A stretch of 64,000 nt of DNA from Bdellovibrionaceae bacterium UBA6502 (GCA_002436415.1 DJMA01000018.1:32627-96626); one strand, 5' to 3'; shown: positions 19,598 to 29,020, numbered from the stretch's first letter. The notes: a model not told the origin generated them from the sequence alone. Numbers and translations are program-made.

Positions 19598-20435
19598 GAT
19601 TCACCTCTGGAAAGTACCTACGTTGGTATTTATCATTTATTTTACGAAGATCTAAAATCGTTAGAAAATCAAAACAACCAAATTTCCTATCTAAAGCCGG
19701 GCTGACTATTACCTTTGCTCCTGCTTTGATATAAGAGTTCATCAATGGTGGAATCAATTGAGTTACATCAGTATCCACCGATATTGGGTGATAGTCTTTT
19801 CTTTTAAACTGATACTTTTTCCTCGGCTTTATATCAAAAGCATTGGTAACAATTCCTTGGTTAAAAAAATGCACACTCATAGACTCAGCAATCATTCGAT
19901 TTAAACTTGCTATAGATGTGCAACCAAAGATATAGCTCGCACCGATGGACTGTGCGTAGGCACCAATTCCTTTCCATATCAAATTAAGACTGGTTCCATT
20001 ACGAAAGTCTTTGGCAATACAAGCTCGTCCCAGCTCCAATTTGATTCCAGGTGTTTTTGTAAAGTCTGACATTTCAAATTCAGATTCAGAGTAAAACTCA
20101 TCACTGAACAAGTTGGTTAAAATACGGTAAGTTCCAATGCACTTTCCAGTCTTTAAGTCTTTTAAGACTAAATGATCACCAAGAAGGTCGTATTTATCAA
20201 AATCGAGTCCGAAGGATTTACCACTTCCATAAGCTTTTTCCTCAAAAAAAACTTCTGCTCTTAAGCTTAAAACCTCTAAAAGCTCAGCTTCAGTTTCTGC
20301 TGTTTTAATCTGGTAAGCTCCAAGACTTTCATTGATCAAAACTTTTGTTTGGAAAGACTTTAACTTTAAAGCTACCAAAGCTCTTCTAAAACCGTGATAC
20401 TTCCCTCTCGCACTTTCAAAACTTGTCTTAAGCAT
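19590..20435 (-). CDS. olsB: OlsB-like ornithine N-acyltransferase (GNAT fold)
   Basis: A 281-residue member of the hemolysin-like/OlsB acetyltransferase family. It has the N-terminal LSLRAEVFFEE segment, LELGRACIAKDFRNG (the conserved ELGR) and YIFGCTSI. OlsB transfers a 3-hydroxyacyl chain from acyl carrier protein to the alpha-amino group of ornithine, forming lyso-ornithine lipid at the cytoplasmic membrane face. No OlsA (second acyltransferase) is nearby. The start lies 64 bases inside the PHP gene and is justified by a strong AGGAGGGGGAG just before the ATG. Downstream arginase can make the substrate. Confidence 0.8.
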   Translation of the reverse strand: MLKTSFESARGKYHGFRRALVALKLKSFQTKVLINESLGAYQIKTAETEAELLEVLSLRAEVFFEEKAYGSGKSFGLDFDKYDLLGDHLVLKDLKTGKCIGTYRILTNLFSDEFYSESEFEMSDFTKTPGIKLELGRACIAKDFRNGTSLNLIWKGIGAYAQSIGASYIFGCTSIASLNRMIAESMSVHFFNQGIVTNAFDIKPRKKYQFKRKDYHPISVDTDVTQLIPPLMNSYIKAGAKVIVSPALDRKFGCFDFLTILDLRKINDKYQRRYFPEVNHA

Positions 20436-21133
20436 TTCTCCCCCTCCTGTTCATGAAAAAACTTAAACTGTAAGTTTCCATTCAATAAATGCTTTTTCAC
20501 TTCTGCCCAAGATCCCCCACTAGGCAAAACAGTCTTCCATGACGAAAAGTGTTTACGAATATGAAAATCAGAGTTGGCAATCTTTGGCAAATCTGAGTTC
20601 ATAACTTCTTCAAACAAATAGCTTCCACTTGCCACTTCCCACAAATCACAAAGATCCCGCAGGCTTTCGCGATGGTTCCACAAATAGTAGGTTTGTGGCT
20701 CATTAACTTTTGTAGAAACTGGATGAGCGGCTACACTCAAAGCACCTTGTTGACGAATGCCTTTGAAAATGTTTTTGATCTCTTGATCAGGATCAATAAA
20801 GTCCTTGATCCCAAGAGCCAAAATATGTGCCGAGCGAGCATACTTAAACGAATTGTAGGTAATTTCCACCCCCGGAATTACCAGCATATTGTATTTCAAG
20901 CGAGCGCGAATCGCTTCTTTCTCGATCTCTTTTAGATACTGATAAAAATTTTCTTCCGTTAAAGTCCAATCTAAAAATTTAGCCGATAAACCAAGAAGAC
21001 TTTTTCGATCACAGAGGTGATCGGTAATAGCGATGGCTCCAAAACCAGCTCTTCCGTAAAGGTCTACGACCTCTCTTAAGCTGAGCTCACCATCGCTGTA
21101 ATTCGTATGAATGTGGAAATCACAGAATTTCAT
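20372..21133 (-). CDS. PHP-domain metal-dependent phosphoesterase
   Basis: A 253-residue PHP (polymerase and histidinol phosphatase) protein. The N-terminal FHIHTNYSDG carries the paired metal-binding histidines; TDHLCD, PGVEITY, AAHPV and NSDFHIR supply the later metal-binding residues. Such proteins hydrolyse phosphoesters (for example the TrpH/YciV group on oligonucleotides or nucleotides); the substrate here is unknown. It is the first gene of an overlapping operon with olsB and arginase, but no link to lipid chemistry is obvious. No good ribosome site is visible before the ATG at 21131-21133, so it may be translated from a very short leader. Confidence 0.8.
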   Translation of the reverse strand: MKFCDFHIHTNYSDGELSLREVVDLYGRAGFGAIAITDHLCDRKSLLGLSAKFLDWTLTEENFYQYLKEIEKEAIRARLKYNMLVIPGVEITYNSFKYARSAHILALGIKDFIDPDQEIKNIFKGIRQQGALSVAAHPVSTKVNEPQTYYLWNHRESLRDLCDLWEVASGSYLFEEVMNSDLPKIANSDFHIRKHFSSWKTVLPSGGSWAEVKKHLLNGNLQFKFFHEQEGEKCLRQVLKVREGSITVLEELW

Positions 21134-21201
21134 CTAGTTAATCTTAAATCTGCTTTTTATTAATCCAGATAAGAGAAAGCTTAGAACGAGGTTAGGCTTG
21201 C

Positions 21202-22908
21202 TTAAATTAACTTCAAATACTCAAGTAGAGCTAGCTTTTGGTCCTGTGTCATGTCCAGAAAAGGAAACTCATGTCCATGATTGGATTTTCCTTTTTCTTC
21301 CGTATCGTAAATTCCAGGAGTGGAGCTTGGAATAAAATTAACATCATAAGCAGCCATTTCTTCTGTTCGATCTGAAAAATGTATCCCCATCTTTTCAAAA
21401 TCCATTCGATGACCTCCTACCATAAAACGTTTTGGTCGTTCTACTGGATTCATCAAGGCCCATACACTAGGAACAGAACCGTTATGCAAGTACGGAGCTG
21501 ACGTCCAAAGCAAAGTCAAAATTGGAGCTACATACTTTCCTGACTTTTTTAAACGCAAGTCATCTTTCATTTTTGTATCTAGTGCCGCATCTAACAATTC
21601 TTGGGTAATGCCCTTTTCTCTATAAGGATCTGTGCCAATTTCCTTAACATCTATGGCTTTGTTAGGGAACCAAGTGAGCCTAGGATTTTCTAAATCCGTG
21701 TTGTCATAAAGACCATGGCATCTCGCACATTGATTTTCATAAACCTTACTACCCTTTTCAGCCAGTTCCATATTTATTGTTCCAGGAAATTTAGGGCGCT
21801 CAGCAGACTCTAAAAACATTAAAGCTTCATATGCTTTGGGAATTGCTTTATGGGCAAAATCTGGAGAATTTCCAGCAGTAGGTATACTAAAATAACTAAC
21901 CAAAGACGCTAGATTATAAACATGATCTTCAGTAATGTCATCTTTGCCCATAGCTACAAACTGCTCTGTTTGCTTAGGGTAATATACTCCATCGTACAAA
22001 AGACTTGATCGAAAGCCTCGATCAAAAATTACTGGTATAGAGGTAAAACCAGCTTCCGAGGAATGAAATTGGTCCCGTTTCAATAAACCAAATTGAAACT
22101 TCAAATTAGCTACGCCATTGGTAATTCCCTGTCCCCCATTTGAGAAAGGAACTGCCGAATTCATTGTTTTTTTAATTTTTTTAATCTGACTGTAAATCTC
22201 ATCCATACCTAAAAAACGATGGCGACCTTTCGTTCCCAAGGCGCGCCTAAAGGTATCTCGTTCCTTTTTGTTGATTTCGGGAAAGAGTTTCAAAATGTAG
22301 TTGTACATAGCCAAAGGATTATCAGGAACCTCACTTAGGCCCTTCCAAATTTCACCAACATACATTTCAGGGTTAAAGGATGTACTTCCTAAGCCAATAT
22401 ACATATCATTTGTTGGAAACCCATCTTTGTCATAAGCTCGCGCCCCATGGCAAGCGATACAACCAATTCCAGAGCCTTCCATTTCTGCCCCAATAATTTT
22501 ATTCTTGAGCTTTCCTCGAAAAATCCCCATCGGGACTTGCTTGGGCTGTTGTAGTTTTTTAGGCACATTTAAAATTCTGTCTGGATACATTAATCCAAAG
22601 GACTCCATCTTTTTGCGCAATTTCTTATCTCTTAGACTGATAATTTGTGAGTCCTTGAGTGAGTCCCAATCTTCGTTTTTACGATCTTCCCATAACAGAG
22701 AGGCAACAACTAATTTCCAAGGTAAAACACTAGTCTCCATAGAATGAGCATTCAATGCTTTAAAATCATAATATAAAAAATTTGTTGCACCACGCTCTTC
22801 CAAACTATCGGCATCTTTATAAGTTTCTTCCCAAAGCGCGATACTTCCTTTGAAAGCCCCACAGGCATTCAAAAAAAGGATACAGGTCATTAAAAAAAGA
22901 TTCTTCAT
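21202..22908 (-). CDS. Diheme c-type cytochrome lipoprotein (RoxA-like)
   Basis: A 568-residue exported protein with lipobox LNAC (Cys16) and two haem c sites, CIACH near residue 150 and CARCH near residue 400. The TSAPYLHNGSVPSVWALM segment is characteristic of the large diheme cytochromes related to rubber oxygenase RoxA and to MauG/cytochrome c peroxidase-like proteins. It probably sits in the periplasm, attached to a membrane, and transfers electrons or acts as a peroxidase/oxygenase; its substrate is unknown. It is the last gene of a tightly packed six-gene operon and overlaps the nitroreductase-like gene by 4 bases, so it may act on that pathway's product. Confidence 0.75.
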   Translation of the reverse strand: MKNLFLMTCILFLNACGAFKGSIALWEETYKDADSLEERGATNFLYYDFKALNAHSMETSVLPWKLVVASLLWEDRKNEDWDSLKDSQIISLRDKKLRKKMESFGLMYPDRILNVPKKLQQPKQVPMGIFRGKLKNKIIGAEMEGSGIGCIACHGARAYDKDGFPTNDMYIGLGSTSFNPEMYVGEIWKGLSEVPDNPLAMYNYILKLFPEINKKERDTFRRALGTKGRHRFLGMDEIYSQIKKIKKTMNSAVPFSNGGQGITNGVANLKFQFGLLKRDQFHSSEAGFTSIPVIFDRGFRSSLLYDGVYYPKQTEQFVAMGKDDITEDHVYNLASLVSYFSIPTAGNSPDFAHKAIPKAYEALMFLESAERPKFPGTINMELAEKGSKVYENQCARCHGLYDNTDLENPRLTWFPNKAIDVKEIGTDPYREKGITQELLDAALDTKMKDDLRLKKSGKYVAPILTLLWTSAPYLHNGSVPSVWALMNPVERPKRFMVGGHRMDFEKMGIHFSDRTEEMAAYDVNFIPSSTPGIYDTEEKGKSNHGHEFPFLDMTQDQKLALLEYLKLI

Positions 22909-23891
22909 ATTTCTTTCTCCAAGAATACTTTTTCTTTGGGAAGTCTAAAGTTACTAGCTAGCTTTTCTGGTGTTGGTCCAACTCGAAAAGCATTCAAAAG
23001 GTATTCGTCTGAATTTAGATGTAAACGTTTCGACCATTTCTCATTATAAAATGTAAAATCGGTCAAACAACTCAATGGGTTTAAAGAAAAACCAATTTGC
23101 GTAAACTCCAACCAAGTACGCATAAAAAAGCTACCTCTACTTATTTCATCTGTTTCTTCCTTAACCACTAAAAAAGCGATGGCTGTGGCCGAAAGGACTT
23201 TGGATTTTTCATCAATCATGGTTTTAGCTAGACCCATTTTTTTCAAAATAGAAAATATAGATGGCTTTAAAACATACTTTGCACCAAATGCTTCCACCTG
23301 AGATAAATACATCGCCTCTGGGTTCAATCCATCTTCAGTAAAACTACTATCACTTCTATCAAACCTTAGCCATTCATTTAATTCGGCCAAATAATCTTTT
23401 TGGCCAAGAAAATGATAATTGGCTCTATTAAAGTCGTTGGCAACTTCAGTGATTGTCTTTTTATCTTCGACTAACTTTATATTTGCTTTGTTCAAAAATT
23501 GACTCTTTAAGGCTGATTTTTCAGAAAAATTGGCTTTTCTAAATTTGTTTCTAACACTACGCCTATTTTCTAAAAATGGAAACAAAGGATCGGTCTCAGA
23601 TACTTCCACCAATTCGCAGCGAATTTCAACACAAGGTCGTAAGCTTTGAGACAAAACTTTTAAACCAAAACCAAAGCCACTCAAGGCAATTTTCATGGTC
23701 TCAAGAGCAGCACCAATACTAACCAGATGATCATGAGAATTAGGATCTGCAAAAGGAAGTTTTCTACTCTCATCATCTGTAAGTAAAAATTCCTTACCTT
23801 TTATAAACCATTTTGCAGGCTGAGTATTATGGGCAGAAACGTATCTACTTGCCAGATCTTTTACTTTCTCCAAATCAACTGGTTTAAGCAT
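22905..23891 (-). CDS. Nitroreductase-like flavoprotein (Acg/SagB-like)
   Basis: A 328-residue protein with AHNTQPAKWFIKG near the N-terminus, the region that contacts the FMN phosphate in nitroreductases, and ENRRSVRNKF in the middle, a second family signature. The closest resemblance I recall is to the Acg-type and SagB-like flavin enzymes and to the nitroreductase half of mycobacterial Rv1355c (MoeY). AAGGAAC precedes the ATG. It sits one base after the GNAT gene and overlaps the cytochrome gene by 4. Reaction and substrate are unknown; oxidation of an amide or peptide-like intermediate is only a guess from context. Confidence 0.65.
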   Translation of the reverse strand: MLKPVDLEKVKDLASRYVSAHNTQPAKWFIKGKEFLLTDDESRKLPFADPNSHDHLVSIGAALETMKIALSGFGFGLKVLSQSLRPCVEIRCELVEVSETDPLFPFLENRRSVRNKFRKANFSEKSALKSQFLNKANIKLVEDKKTITEVANDFNRANYHFLGQKDYLAELNEWLRFDRSDSSFTEDGLNPEAMYLSQVEAFGAKYVLKPSIFSILKKMGLAKTMIDEKSKVLSATAIAFLVVKEETDEISRGSFFMRTWLEFTQIGFSLNPLSCLTDFTFYNEKWSKRLHLNSDEYLLNAFRVGPTPEKLASNFRLPKEKVFLEKEI

Positions 23892-24995
23892 TTAAAGTTC
23901 CTTTTTGAATAAATTTAGTCCGTGAAGTTTTTTAGCACCAAGCTTTTCCATTTGACGAAGACTTGCTGGGTTTACATCGGCGATCCAAGTGATCCCCAAT
24001 TTTTCGTAACCACGCTCCTTTAGTGCACTCGTAGTTTTGTACATAATGGCTGGATTCAAACCGATACCATGTTTATCACGTACAATAGAACTAAATATCA
24101 TAATGGCTCTTTTGCAATTCATCTTATGTTTCAAAAAATGAAAAGGCGTGCTCAGCTTCAACTTTGAATCGGTGGCCTTTAGAAATGGATTTAAATCAGG
24201 TATCACAATATTTGTACCTACTGGACGAGAGTTTTCATAAGCCATAAAAGAAATATGCTCATCGATAACCCACATCATGTCTTTTGCCTGAAACATGAAT
24301 TCTTCTTCAGTAACGGGTACAAACATTGGGTTATTTTTGAAGCCGTCATTCAGGACATTTCTCACGTCATTCATCTGAGTTTCAAAGTTCTTTTTCTTTA
24401 ATGCTCTAAATTGCATATTATCGTCATCTAGCAACTTATTGACTTTTTCCGTTTTTAAAATTTCTGGATCAAATGTTTTTAAATCCAATTCATAGGTAGT
24501 CATAGGAAAATAAGCCGTGTAGCCATTTTCTTTTAGGAACTTTGCAATGTGTGGAGGGCTGTATACTTGATCTGTATAAACCGTATTTTCAAAACCTTCT
24601 GTCATTACACCGATCTGTTGCATCGCTGTTAAATTAAAGTTACCTGAAATTTCTCGAACGCCTTGGTTCTTACACCACTGTTCCGCAGCAGCCAAAAGCA
24701 TCTCGGCCGTTTCAGGATTGTCTTCACAATCAAAATATCCAAAATAGCCAGTAGAGAGATTATGCAAACGATTGGACTTTTCGTGAATATGAGCAACGAT
24801 TCTACCAACGGCCTTACCGTCTCTCATGGCCACAAAAAATTCTCCTCGTCCGTATTTGGAGAACAAGGGATTTTTGGTCGATAAAAATCTTTCTAAATCT
24901 GATTTTAAAACGGAAACAAATGGAGTCTTACGCCCATAGGAGTTTTCGGTTACTTCAAAAAAACGTTTTGGAGAGTTTGATTTTATCTCAAGCAT
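23892..24995 (-). CDS. GNAT-family acyltransferase-like protein (YghO-like)
   Basis: A 367-residue protein. The N-terminal half (GRGEFFVAMRDGKAVGRIVAHIHEK; FGYFDCEDN; LLAAAEQWCKNQGVREISGNFN) and the C-terminal segment (YKTTSALKERGYEKLGITWIADVNPASLRQMEKLGAKK) have the beta-alpha layout of GNAT N-acyltransferases. It resembles the YghO family of unknown substrate. GAGGAAG inside the end of the ThiF-like gene precedes the ATG; the two overlap by 8 bases. Third from the end of the six-gene operon, it probably acylates the product or carrier made by the E1-like enzyme, but this is inferred only from position. Confidence 0.65.
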   Translation of the reverse strand: MLEIKSNSPKRFFEVTENSYGRKTPFVSVLKSDLERFLSTKNPLFSKYGRGEFFVAMRDGKAVGRIVAHIHEKSNRLHNLSTGYFGYFDCEDNPETAEMLLAAAEQWCKNQGVREISGNFNLTAMQQIGVMTEGFENTVYTDQVYSPPHIAKFLKENGYTAYFPMTTYELDLKTFDPEILKTEKVNKLLDDDNMQFRALKKKNFETQMNDVRNVLNDGFKNNPMFVPVTEEEFMFQAKDMMWVIDEHISFMAYENSRPVGTNIVIPDLNPFLKATDSKLKLSTPFHFLKHKMNCKRAIMIFSSIVRDKHGIGLNPAIMYKTTSALKERGYEKLGITWIADVNPASLRQMEKLGAKKLHGLNLFKKEL

Positions 24996-25893
24996 TTAAC
25001 TTCCTCATATCGAAATCTTTTTGTTCCTCTGGTAAAAGAGATTTTAAAAAACGACGTACTAAAAATCGGCGAATCGACCCAATGATAAATCCATAAGGCC
25101 TTTCAACCTCAAAACGATAAGGGTTAAAAAACACCCCTTTATAATCCGCCTTGGTTTTCTCTCCTAATATGATTTTTGTAGCTTCATAGGCCATAAAACA
25201 ACCTGTAGTCCAAACCATAGGCGCAAAAGAAATTCTCGATCTAGCACCTGAAACCATTTCAGCCGCTACGTCCAAAACAACATGTTTAGCGCTACTGGAG
25301 TGAACGAGAACATACTCAATCTCTTTTTGAATGCACAAGCCCCACTCATCTTCTGTGACTTCATTTAAGTTTTTGCCATAAGTCGCATAGCCTAATGTTT
25401 TTTCTGGTCTTGGATCATTAGGTCCAACCACATAGACATTCGGTAGCGTTGAAGCAAAAGCATCAATCACAGTTTTTTTATAGCGAGGAGCAGAGCGCAA
25501 AAGATGCACACTTGCTTTTGCATCATCACAACCATTAATTACTAAATCCACATTGGGTAATATTTCATCTAGCTTCTCTGACCACTCTTTGCCAAACAGC
25601 TTAATGTTTATGTTTGGATTAATATCTAGAAGGCTTTGCTTTGTAGCTTCTGCTTTTGGTACTCCAATTGTATTTCTGTTTGCAAAAATTTGACGATTAA
25701 GGTTGGACAGCTCAAACTCATCAAGATCGGCAATGATAAAATTCTCTACTCCAGCCCGAGCGAGACAAGCAACTGCTGCTCCCCCCATTCCGCCGACACC
25801 AGCAACAAATATTCTTGCTTCCTTAAGCTTTGCCTGCTCTTCAAGATTCACAAATCCAATGTTTCTTTGAATAAATTGACTATAGTCAAACAT
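24988..25893 (-). CDS. ThiF/MoeB/HesA-like E1 adenylyltransferase
   Basis: A 301-residue E1-like enzyme that should use ATP to adenylate a C-terminal carboxylate. It shows the glycine-rich loop GVGGMGG (about residues 30-36), DLDEFELSNLNRQ (nucleotide and Mg binding), the following VPKAEA, and INGCDD. No Zn-binding CxxC pair is seen, so it differs from MoeB/ThiF proper and is nearer to the Rv1355c/MoeY-type ThiF domain. No ubiquitin-like or carrier partner is visible nearby. I choose the ATG at 25893 with GAGG five bases upstream over the GTG at 25899, whose ribosome site would abut it. Confidence 0.8.
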   Translation of the reverse strand: MFDYSQFIQRNIGFVNLEEQAKLKEARIFVAGVGGMGGAAVACLARAGVENFIIADLDEFELSNLNRQIFANRNTIGVPKAEATKQSLLDINPNINIKLFGKEWSEKLDEILPNVDLVINGCDDAKASVHLLRSAPRYKKTVIDAFASTLPNVYVVGPNDPRPEKTLGYATYGKNLNEVTEDEWGLCIQKEIEYVLVHSSSAKHVVLDVAAEMVSGARSRISFAPMVWTTGCFMAYEATKIILGEKTKADYKGVFFNPYRFEVERPYGFIIGSIRRFLVRRFLKSLLPEEQKDFDMRKLNA

Positions 25894-25900
25894 CTTCACC

Positions 25901-26890
25901 TCAAATTACTAGTGGTAAATCACAACTTTCATCAAGACTCACCTGTTGATTAGGAATAAACCAACGAAGTACAGGCAAGATCATAGCCGCCAAACTAAAA
26001 ATTAATATATTGATCGACATTTGCAGTCGAGTTTGTCTGGATTTTTTACTTTTAAACAATTGAATAAAGGTGCTTGGAGATAGTTTTCCAATTTGTACGA
26101 AATCATCGCCTCGTTCATAATCTAGGTGCTCTTCGCAAATTTCATTCACGACAGGATTTCTATGCTTAGGGGCAGCCGCAAAACTTTTCTTTAAATGATC
26201 TGCCCCACCTGTATAGGAATTTTCAATGATTTGCATCTCCGAATTCCATTCTGCTTCTTCACCGACTCCAAACACGCTTTTATGGTTTTTATAAAGCTGG
26301 GTAGCAAGATAACGATGGTAAAAGCCTTGTTCAAACTTTCTGGAAGTTCCTGGGTAGGTATAAAAGTAGTTTGATGCCACCAAACCATAGACTGCTGGAA
26401 CCTGCGTTACATTTGACACCCAACAATCCCTGAAACCACTTTTAATAGAAATTAAAATATTGGGGAACATTGCTAGTAAATAACTAACGCTTTTTCCTTG
26501 ATAACTAGGATCAACAAAAATAAGTCCTAAATGTAGAAGTCGCTCTTTAAAATTTCCAGACACAATATCAACATAACTTTGCGCTGAAAATCCCACGGCA
26601 CGTTTTTCATTTTTATCAATAGCAATGGAAATAACCCGAGTTTTTAAATCCTCTCGATCTCCCAATAAACAACCGTATTCTGGCATTTCTTTACCGTCTT
26701 GCCCCGCCTTCGCTACCTCTAAAAGCATATCTGTAAGCTCTTTCAACTCGGCATCGCTAGCCCATAAACCGGGACATTCGTAAATTAAAAAATCCAGATC
26801 ACAACTAATACTTAGGCGAACTTTGAATCGATCTGATTCAAAAAGAAGAACGTAAAAACTATGTACGAAACTTTTTAAACTATCTAGCAT
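25901..26890 (-). CDS. GNAT-like protein with C-terminal membrane anchor
   Basis: A 329-residue protein not clearly assigned to a family. The middle (RAVGFSAQSYVDIVSG, then LLHLGLIFVDPSYQGKSVSYLL) has the beta4/pyrophosphate-loop look of a GNAT acyltransferase. Near residues 290-312 there is one hydrophobic helix (ILIFSLAAMILPVLRWFI), after which only about 17 residues remain, so it is probably anchored in the inner membrane with its enzyme domain in the cytosol. It overlaps the upstream membrane-protein gene by 7 bases; GGAG nine bases upstream supports the start. Second acyltransferase-like protein in the operon. Confidence 0.55.
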   Translation of the reverse strand: MLDSLKSFVHSFYVLLFESDRFKVRLSISCDLDFLIYECPGLWASDAELKELTDMLLEVAKAGQDGKEMPEYGCLLGDREDLKTRVISIAIDKNEKRAVGFSAQSYVDIVSGNFKERLLHLGLIFVDPSYQGKSVSYLLAMFPNILISIKSGFRDCWVSNVTQVPAVYGLVASNYFYTYPGTSRKFEQGFYHRYLATQLYKNHKSVFGVGEEAEWNSEMQIIENSYTGGADHLKKSFAAAPKHRNPVVNEICEEHLDYERGDDFVQIGKLSPSTFIQLFKSKKSRQTRLQMSINILIFSLAAMILPVLRWFIPNQQVSLDESCDLPLVI

Positions 26891-28194
26891 AGCATATTCT
26901 CCTCTCTTCGAATGTCTTTGATTTCAGGAGTCTTTTTCATTTGTGCTATTTGAAGCTCTAGGATTAACTGGGTAAGCTGTCGCGCCACGAGGGACATTAT
27001 CGAGTGATAATAACTCACATCCATGAGATTCGAAAACTTTGCTACAAACACATTACCGGTATCGCCTAGGACACACAAAAAATCACAATCGGTATATCGT
27101 AAAATAAAATCTGCTGCTTCTAATTTTTTTCGGTCTTCAAAACGAATTTGAGGATCCATCAGGTCTTCGGCTATTCTTTTTTTACTTAAAACCAATTCCC
27201 TGTGAGACTCCGAATAAGCCATGTCCAAAAGTTCATTTTTTCTTAAAAACTCAGCGGAAACTAAATGTACTTTTGTTACCTCGCCCCAATTACCAATAGC
27301 TTCTAAATAAGAAAGCAAATCACGCTGTGGTAAGGCATTAATTCTCTTTATGAAACCATTGTTATCCCCATCAGAGCTAACACCGGATACCTGACATAAA
27401 ATATTTACGGGAACAAAAAACAGATACCCAATACTTGCTATTTGTAGTGCCACACTGGAATCGAGATCTTTAATAAATAGCTTCATGCAAATAAAACTAG
27501 TGATTGGAAAAATTAAATACACCGCTAGTTTTGCTAAATGGCGCCTCATTCGGAAAGCACCTTGCGAAAAGAAAATTGCTGTCAAAAAGTAGATCAACAT
27601 TAGAGTTGGAATTGAGCTCAATTTTACATTTACCCATCCAAATCGACTACTCCAATCCATAGCTCCAAAAACTAAGCCCATAACAATGCAAAAACCAATG
27701 GCACGAAAAATACCTGCTTCTCTGCGATTCTTCGCGCTAAAACTTGCGTAATAACTTTTGGTTGCTAAATAGATGAAAGTGATAGAATGATAAAAGGCAA
27801 AACTAGATTTCCAATAAGCACTTTCGAAATTTTCTGGATTAAATATTCCATACAAAATCACTAAGCCCTGTAATAGTAAATACACCTTAAACCAAAGTGC
27901 CGTGGCTTTATGAGTGGCCTCTTCTATAAATAGGGTTAGAAAAAGTGGGACCAAAACGAAGCCTAAATAACTAAAGGTATAAAAGATGCTATCATCATAC
28001 ATCCATACCAAACTCCTAAAAAAGTGAGCTACCGCTAAAGAGGCTAAAGTTCCAATAAAGATTTTATGGACTTTTTCTAGGCGAGACTTTTTGTAAACAC
28101 CCCAGGCTAGAAGTACTGATGAAATTACAGTTAATAAACTGACCGTCCAATCAAAAAGAAGAGCTTGTTCTGCTAGATTTGCAAATATCCTCAT
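26884..28194 (-). CDS. Polytopic membrane protein with cytosolic C-terminal domain
   Basis: A 436-residue protein of unknown function. Residues 10-270 hold about eight hydrophobic helices arranged like the 7TM input regions of some histidine kinases. Residues about 275-436 form a soluble tail rich in charged residues, with no kinase, GGDEF or other signalling motif that I can recognise. Being first in the six-gene operon, it could be the sensor, the scaffold or the exporter of the pathway. No ribosome site is obvious before the ATG at 28192-28194. Confidence 0.55.
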   Translation of the reverse strand: MRIFANLAEQALLFDWTVSLLTVISSVLLAWGVYKKSRLEKVHKIFIGTLASLAVAHFFRSLVWMYDDSIFYTFSYLGFVLVPLFLTLFIEEATHKATALWFKVYLLLQGLVILYGIFNPENFESAYWKSSFAFYHSITFIYLATKSYYASFSAKNRREAGIFRAIGFCIVMGLVFGAMDWSSRFGWVNVKLSSIPTLMLIYFLTAIFFSQGAFRMRRHLAKLAVYLIFPITSFICMKLFIKDLDSSVALQIASIGYLFFVPVNILCQVSGVSSDGDNNGFIKRINALPQRDLLSYLEAIGNWGEVTKVHLVSAEFLRKNELLDMAYSESHRELVLSKKRIAEDLMDPQIRFEDRKKLEAADFILRYTDCDFLCVLGDTGNVFVAKFSNLMDVSYYHSIMSLVARQLTQLILELQIAQMKKTPEIKDIRREENMLC

Positions 28195-28315
28195 AATGAA
28201 GCGACTCTAACACTTCATGGCCAGAGGATGGCAAAAAACTTCTAAATCTATTCAATTTTGAAGTTTTTGCGCTTTCTTTTATTACATTTTTATAAGCCAC
28301 TATAAACAAAGCTTA

Positions 28316-28957
28316 TTAGAGAAGATCCAAACTCAATACATGAGGATGTTTTGCCTTGAGCCTGGTAACGCATTGGTGCCCATGGCTTACTAGAACCACG
28401 TCTATTCCCAGCTCTTCACCCACTTCTAAATCGTGAAGTGTATCACCAACCAAGACACTATCTTCTTTAGAAAAACCAGATGCAGCGATCAACTCTCTAC
28501 CTCTATCAATCTTAGAAGCGGCAAATTTATCGGCAATACCGTATACATTGGTAAAGAAATGCCTCAACTCAAACTGATCAATCAAAATGTCTAAATTTTC
28601 TTGATCCGTTGCTGATAGAATGGATTGCGTTTTTTGATCGCTTTGGTTCAGCTTTAATTGTTCAAAAATAAATGGAAAAGGCTTACAGCTACTCGCACCT
28701 TTCATCCAGAAAGATACAAAATCATCACAAAGTTCAGAAAAACTTCGTTGTGTGTAATCTACACCAAGTTCATCATAAAAATCTTTAACAGGAAAACCAA
28801 ACTGCCTTTTATAATCGTCGAGGCTCAAAGCCGCAATATTTTGGTCTTTCAATGTATGGTTTAAAGTGGCAACGGTATGCTCTAAATCATTTAGAATCGT
28901 ACCATTCCAATCCCAGATAATGTGCTTTTTATTTTCAAAGTGCTTTGTAAACGCCAT
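28316..28957 (-). CDS. HAD-superfamily hydrolase, phosphoglycolate phosphatase-like
   Basis: A 213-residue HAD phosphatase. The catalytic motif is IIWDWNGTILND (nucleophile Asp in WDWNGT), then LSAT (motif II) and LVGDTLHDLEVG (motif IV, metal-binding). The WDWNGT variant of DFDGT is common in this group. Cap residues lie between about 35 and 110. GAGGAC precedes the ATG. It is co-directional with uvrC (63-base gap) and could be co-transcribed, perhaps removing 2-phosphoglycolate from repaired DNA ends, although this link is weak. The true substrate is unknown. Confidence 0.8.
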   Translation of the reverse strand: MAFTKHFENKKHIIWDWNGTILNDLEHTVATLNHTLKDQNIAALSLDDYKRQFGFPVKDFYDELGVDYTQRSFSELCDDFVSFWMKGASSCKPFPFIFEQLKLNQSDQKTQSILSATDQENLDILIDQFELRHFFTNVYGIADKFAASKIDRGRELIAASGFSKEDSVLVGDTLHDLEVGEELGIDVVLVSHGHQCVTRLKAKHPHVLSLDLL

Positions 28958-29020
28958 AAGTCCTCTACTTTCAAGGACAACTAATTAACAAACTTGGCTA
29001 TAACTTACTAGGAATAAATG

